A model generated the notes under the pieces. The model was not told the origin of the DNA. It did not search any database and saw only the letters and a program-made list of their open reading frames with translations. From positions 1 through 7,393 of the forward strand of contig CAJOQB010000127.1 in assembly GCA_905236405.1 (NCBI GenBank): a stretch of DNA of 7,393 nucleotides, in the 5' to 3' direction. The DNA comes from an uncultured Bacteroidales bacterium. Lineage in GTDB: Bacteria > Bacteroidota > Bacteroidia > Bacteroidales > P3. Below, piece by piece: positions 5,645 to 7,393 of this stretch. Positions within the stretch are counted from its first letter, which is position 1. Every line of letters begins with the position of its first letter. A program made the translations under genes and the position numbers.

Positions 5645-7393
5645 ATGAAGAAATGGATCACCCTCATCGTCATCGTTCTCTCGCTCGGCACCCTGTCGTT
5701 GTCGGCACAGAACTACACCTCGACCAACAACAAGGCTGTCAAACTGTTCGAGAAAGGACAGCGGACACTCTACCAAGGCAACGCCGCCGATGCCGTCGCC
5801 TTCTTCGAGCAGGCCGTCGCCGCCGACCCCCAGTTTGCCGAAGCCAACCTGATGCTGGCCGAATGGTGGTACGACCAAGGACGCCACGACCTCGCCCGAC
5901 AGTACTATGCCGCCGTGGTGAAGCATCATCCCACCTTCTTCACCCAAGCCTGGCTCCAGTTGGGCAATCTGGCCCTCGCCGAGGGCGACAACGACCAAGC
6001 CATCGAACACTACAACCAGTTTCTCAGCCTCGACAAGAAGAACCCCGACCGCCATGATGCCGCCCGACAAGGCATCCGCACCGCCCGATTCCGCCAGTCG
6101 GCCCTGCAACACCCCGTGCCTTTCGAGCCACAAAACATGGGACCCGCCATCAACAGTGCCGACGACGAGTATCTGCCGTCGCTCACCGTCGACGGCAGCA
6201 CCTTGGTCTTCACCCGTCGCGTCCCACGCCGACCCACCACCGCCAACGGGTTGAGCGAAGAGGAGGACTTCTATATCAGCCACTATGCCGACGGCCAATG
6301 GAGCGTCGCCCGAAGGATGGAGGAGCCGGTGAACAGCAACGACAACGAAGGAGCACAATGCCTCTCGCAAGACGGACGCCTGATGTTCTTCACCGCCTGT
6401 GGCCGACCCGACGGCGCCGGACGTTGCGACCTCTATATGTGCAGCCGCAAAGGCGACCAGTGGAGCAAGCCTCGCAACATGGGCGCCCCTGTCAACACCG
6501 CCGCATGGGAGTCGCAGCCCTCGTTCAGCATCGACGGACGCACCCTCTTCTTTGTCAGCAACCGCAAAGGAGGCTACGGCGGCATGGACCTCTGGAAGAC
6601 TGTCTTCGTCGACGGCAAAGGGTGGAGCGTGCCCGAGAACCTGGGACCTGCCATCAACACCAGTGGCGACGAGATGAGCCCCTTCATCCATTTTGACGGT
6701 CGCACCCTCTATTTCAGCAGCAACGGCCACACCGGCATGGGTGGCATGGACTTGTTCCGCAGCACCCTGAACGACGACGGCAGCTGGAGCGAGCCAGTCA
6801 ACTTGGGCTACCCCATCAACACCGCCGGCGACGAGTCGAACCTGTTGGTGGCCCGCGACGGACACAGTGCTCTCTTCTCGAGCGACCGCAGCGGAGGCTA
6901 CGGGAAGCAGGATCTCTATACATTCCTATTGCCCACCGCCGTCCAAGCCACCGCCGTCGACTACGTCCGTGGCTCCGTCACCGATGCCCAAAGCCACCGA
7001 CCCCTGCGGGCCGGCATCCAGGTGATAGACCTCGCCACCGGACGACAGGTGGCCTCCACCAACAGCGACGCCACCGACGGCAGCTATTTGGTGAGCCTGC
7101 CCGAGGGAGGCACCTATGCCTTCCATGTCTCGGCCAACAACTACCTCTTCTTCTCCGACAACTACAACCTGCACGACCAGACACCCACCGACGGCTATTT
7201 TGTCAACGACATCGCCCTCTCCCCCATTGCCGTAGGCCAACGGGTGACGCTACGCAACGTCTTCTTCGCCACCGGACAACACACGCTCCTCGACGAGTCG
7301 AAAGCCGAGCTCGATGCCGTGGCCGTCCTGTTGCAGCAAAACCCCACCCTTCGTGTGGAGTTGGGAGGACATACCGACAACGTGGGCAAGGAG
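5645..7393 (+). CDS. TPR / PD40 propeller / OmpA-family envelope protein, 3' end missing
   Basis: This open frame of 583 codons runs off the window end. MKK plus a hydrophobic stretch and LSLSA-QN (cut after A21) form a signal peptide without a lipobox cysteine. Three TPRs follow (about 33-66, 67-100, 101-135). Five PD40 (WD40-like) blades start at about 169, 229, 283, 337 and 391; typical is INTSGDEMSPFIHFDGRTLY (337-356) with GGMDLF after it. Next come a carboxypeptidase-regulatory-like domain (about 440-520, from GSVTD at 443) and the start of an OmpA C-terminal domain (NVFFATG at 538-544, GGHTDNVG at 574-581), which binds peptidoglycan. This is the domain order of PorE (PG1058), a type IX secretion lipoprotein, but paralogs with the same order exist, so the role is inferred only as linking outer membrane or periplasm to the cell wall. 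An in-frame ATG at 5636 (adding MPC) is less likely, since 5645 gives a normal signal peptide. Confidence 0.9.
   Translation, partial: MKKWITLIVIVLSLGTLSLSAQNYTSTNNKAVKLFEKGQRTLYQGNAADAVAFFEQAVAADPQFAEANLMLAEWWYDQGRHDLARQYYAAVVKHHPTFFTQAWLQLGNLALAEGDNDQAIEHYNQFLSLDKKNPDRHDAARQGIRTARFRQSALQHPVPFEPQNMGPAINSADDEYLPSLTVDGSTLVFTRRVPRRPTTANGLSEEEDFYISHYADGQWSVARRMEEPVNSNDNEGAQCLSQDGRLMFFTACGRPDGAGRCDLYMCSRKGDQWSKPRNMGAPVNTAAWESQPSFSIDGRTLFFVSNRKGGYGGMDLWKTVFVDGKGWSVPENLGPAINTSGDEMSPFIHFDGRTLYFSSNGHTGMGGMDLFRSTLNDDGSWSEPVNLGYPINTAGDESNLLVARDGHSALFSSDRSGGYGKQDLYTFLLPTAVQATAVDYVRGSVTDAQSHRPLRAGIQVIDLATGRQVASTNSDATDGSYLVSLPEGGTYAFHVSANNYLFFSDNYNLHDQTPTDGYFVNDIALSPIAVGQRVTLRNVFFATGQHTLLDESKAELDAVAVLLQQNPTLRVELGGHTDNVGKE
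6329..6926 (+). repeat. Four PD40 repeats of exactly 54 codons within the OmpA-family gene
   Basis: Blade motifs of the form (V/I)N(S/T)..(D/E)E....DG..L(F/Y)F.S..GG.G..DL begin at 6329, 6491, 6653 and 6815, spaced 162 bases each. An earlier blade starts at 6149, 180 bases before the first. The DNA is also similar in places: the CCATCAACACC..GGCGACGAG words at about 6651-6673 and 6813-6835 differ in only a few bases. The repeats are diverged, so this is an old tandem expansion and not a recent duplication. Confidence 0.8.

Noticed and set aside
5561..6865. A 434-codon open frame on the - strand
   Set aside because: It is the mirror of the real + strand OmpA-family gene, whose GC-rich third codon positions remove stops from the opposite strand. 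Its Gly/Val-rich product shows no domain, while the + frame shows a signal peptide and five ordered domains.

Overview
The window looks like chromosomal DNA from the phylum Bacteroidota, probably order Bacteroidales. Four things point there: a promoter of the form TTTG-N19-TAnnTTTG upstream of the first gene; mostly absent Shine-Dalgarno sites; an RNase H1 with a viroplasmin-type N-terminal domain; and two secreted proteins of types common in this phylum (a BspA-like leucine-rich-repeat protein and a TPR / PD40-propeller / OmpA protein). Genus cannot be fixed from the sequence.

Layout. Bases 1-340 are an AT-rich upstream region with a consensus promoter at 206-236 and a leader of about 100 nt that can fold. 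Bases 341-3148 hold a translation operon on the + strand: rplM (L13), rpsI (S9), rpsB (S2) and tsf (EF-Ts). A 120-bp gap before rpsB contains a strong imperfect hairpin. A near-perfect intrinsic terminator (3183-3213) closes this operon. Only 14 bases later a two-gene + strand unit begins: RNase H1 (3228-3905) and prmC (3909-4796), which methylates peptide-release factors. A small secreted BspA-like LRR gene lies on the - strand (5548 down to 4793). Its stop codon overlaps the prmC stop codon tail to tail. A 96-bp intergenic region separates its start from a divergent + strand gene that begins at 5645 and runs off the window end. That gene encodes a large envelope protein with a signal peptide, TPRs, five PD40 blades, a carboxypeptidase-regulatory-like domain and the start of an OmpA peptidoglycan-binding domain.

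How it works together. The first four genes make ribosome components and the elongation factor that recycles EF-Tu. PrmC also serves translation, at termination. RNase H1 removes RNA from RNA:DNA hybrids. The last two genes belong to the cell envelope; the OmpA-family protein has the domain order of PorE (PG1058) of the Porphyromonas type IX secretion system, but lacks a visible lipobox, so orthology is uncertain.

I see no undescribed multi-gene system here. The most useful leads are the two candidate r-protein leaders (rplM and rpsB), the terminator that leaves no room for a separate promoter for RNase H/prmC, and the regularly repeated propeller in the OmpA-family protein. I see no tRNA, rRNA, CRISPR array or insertion sequence.
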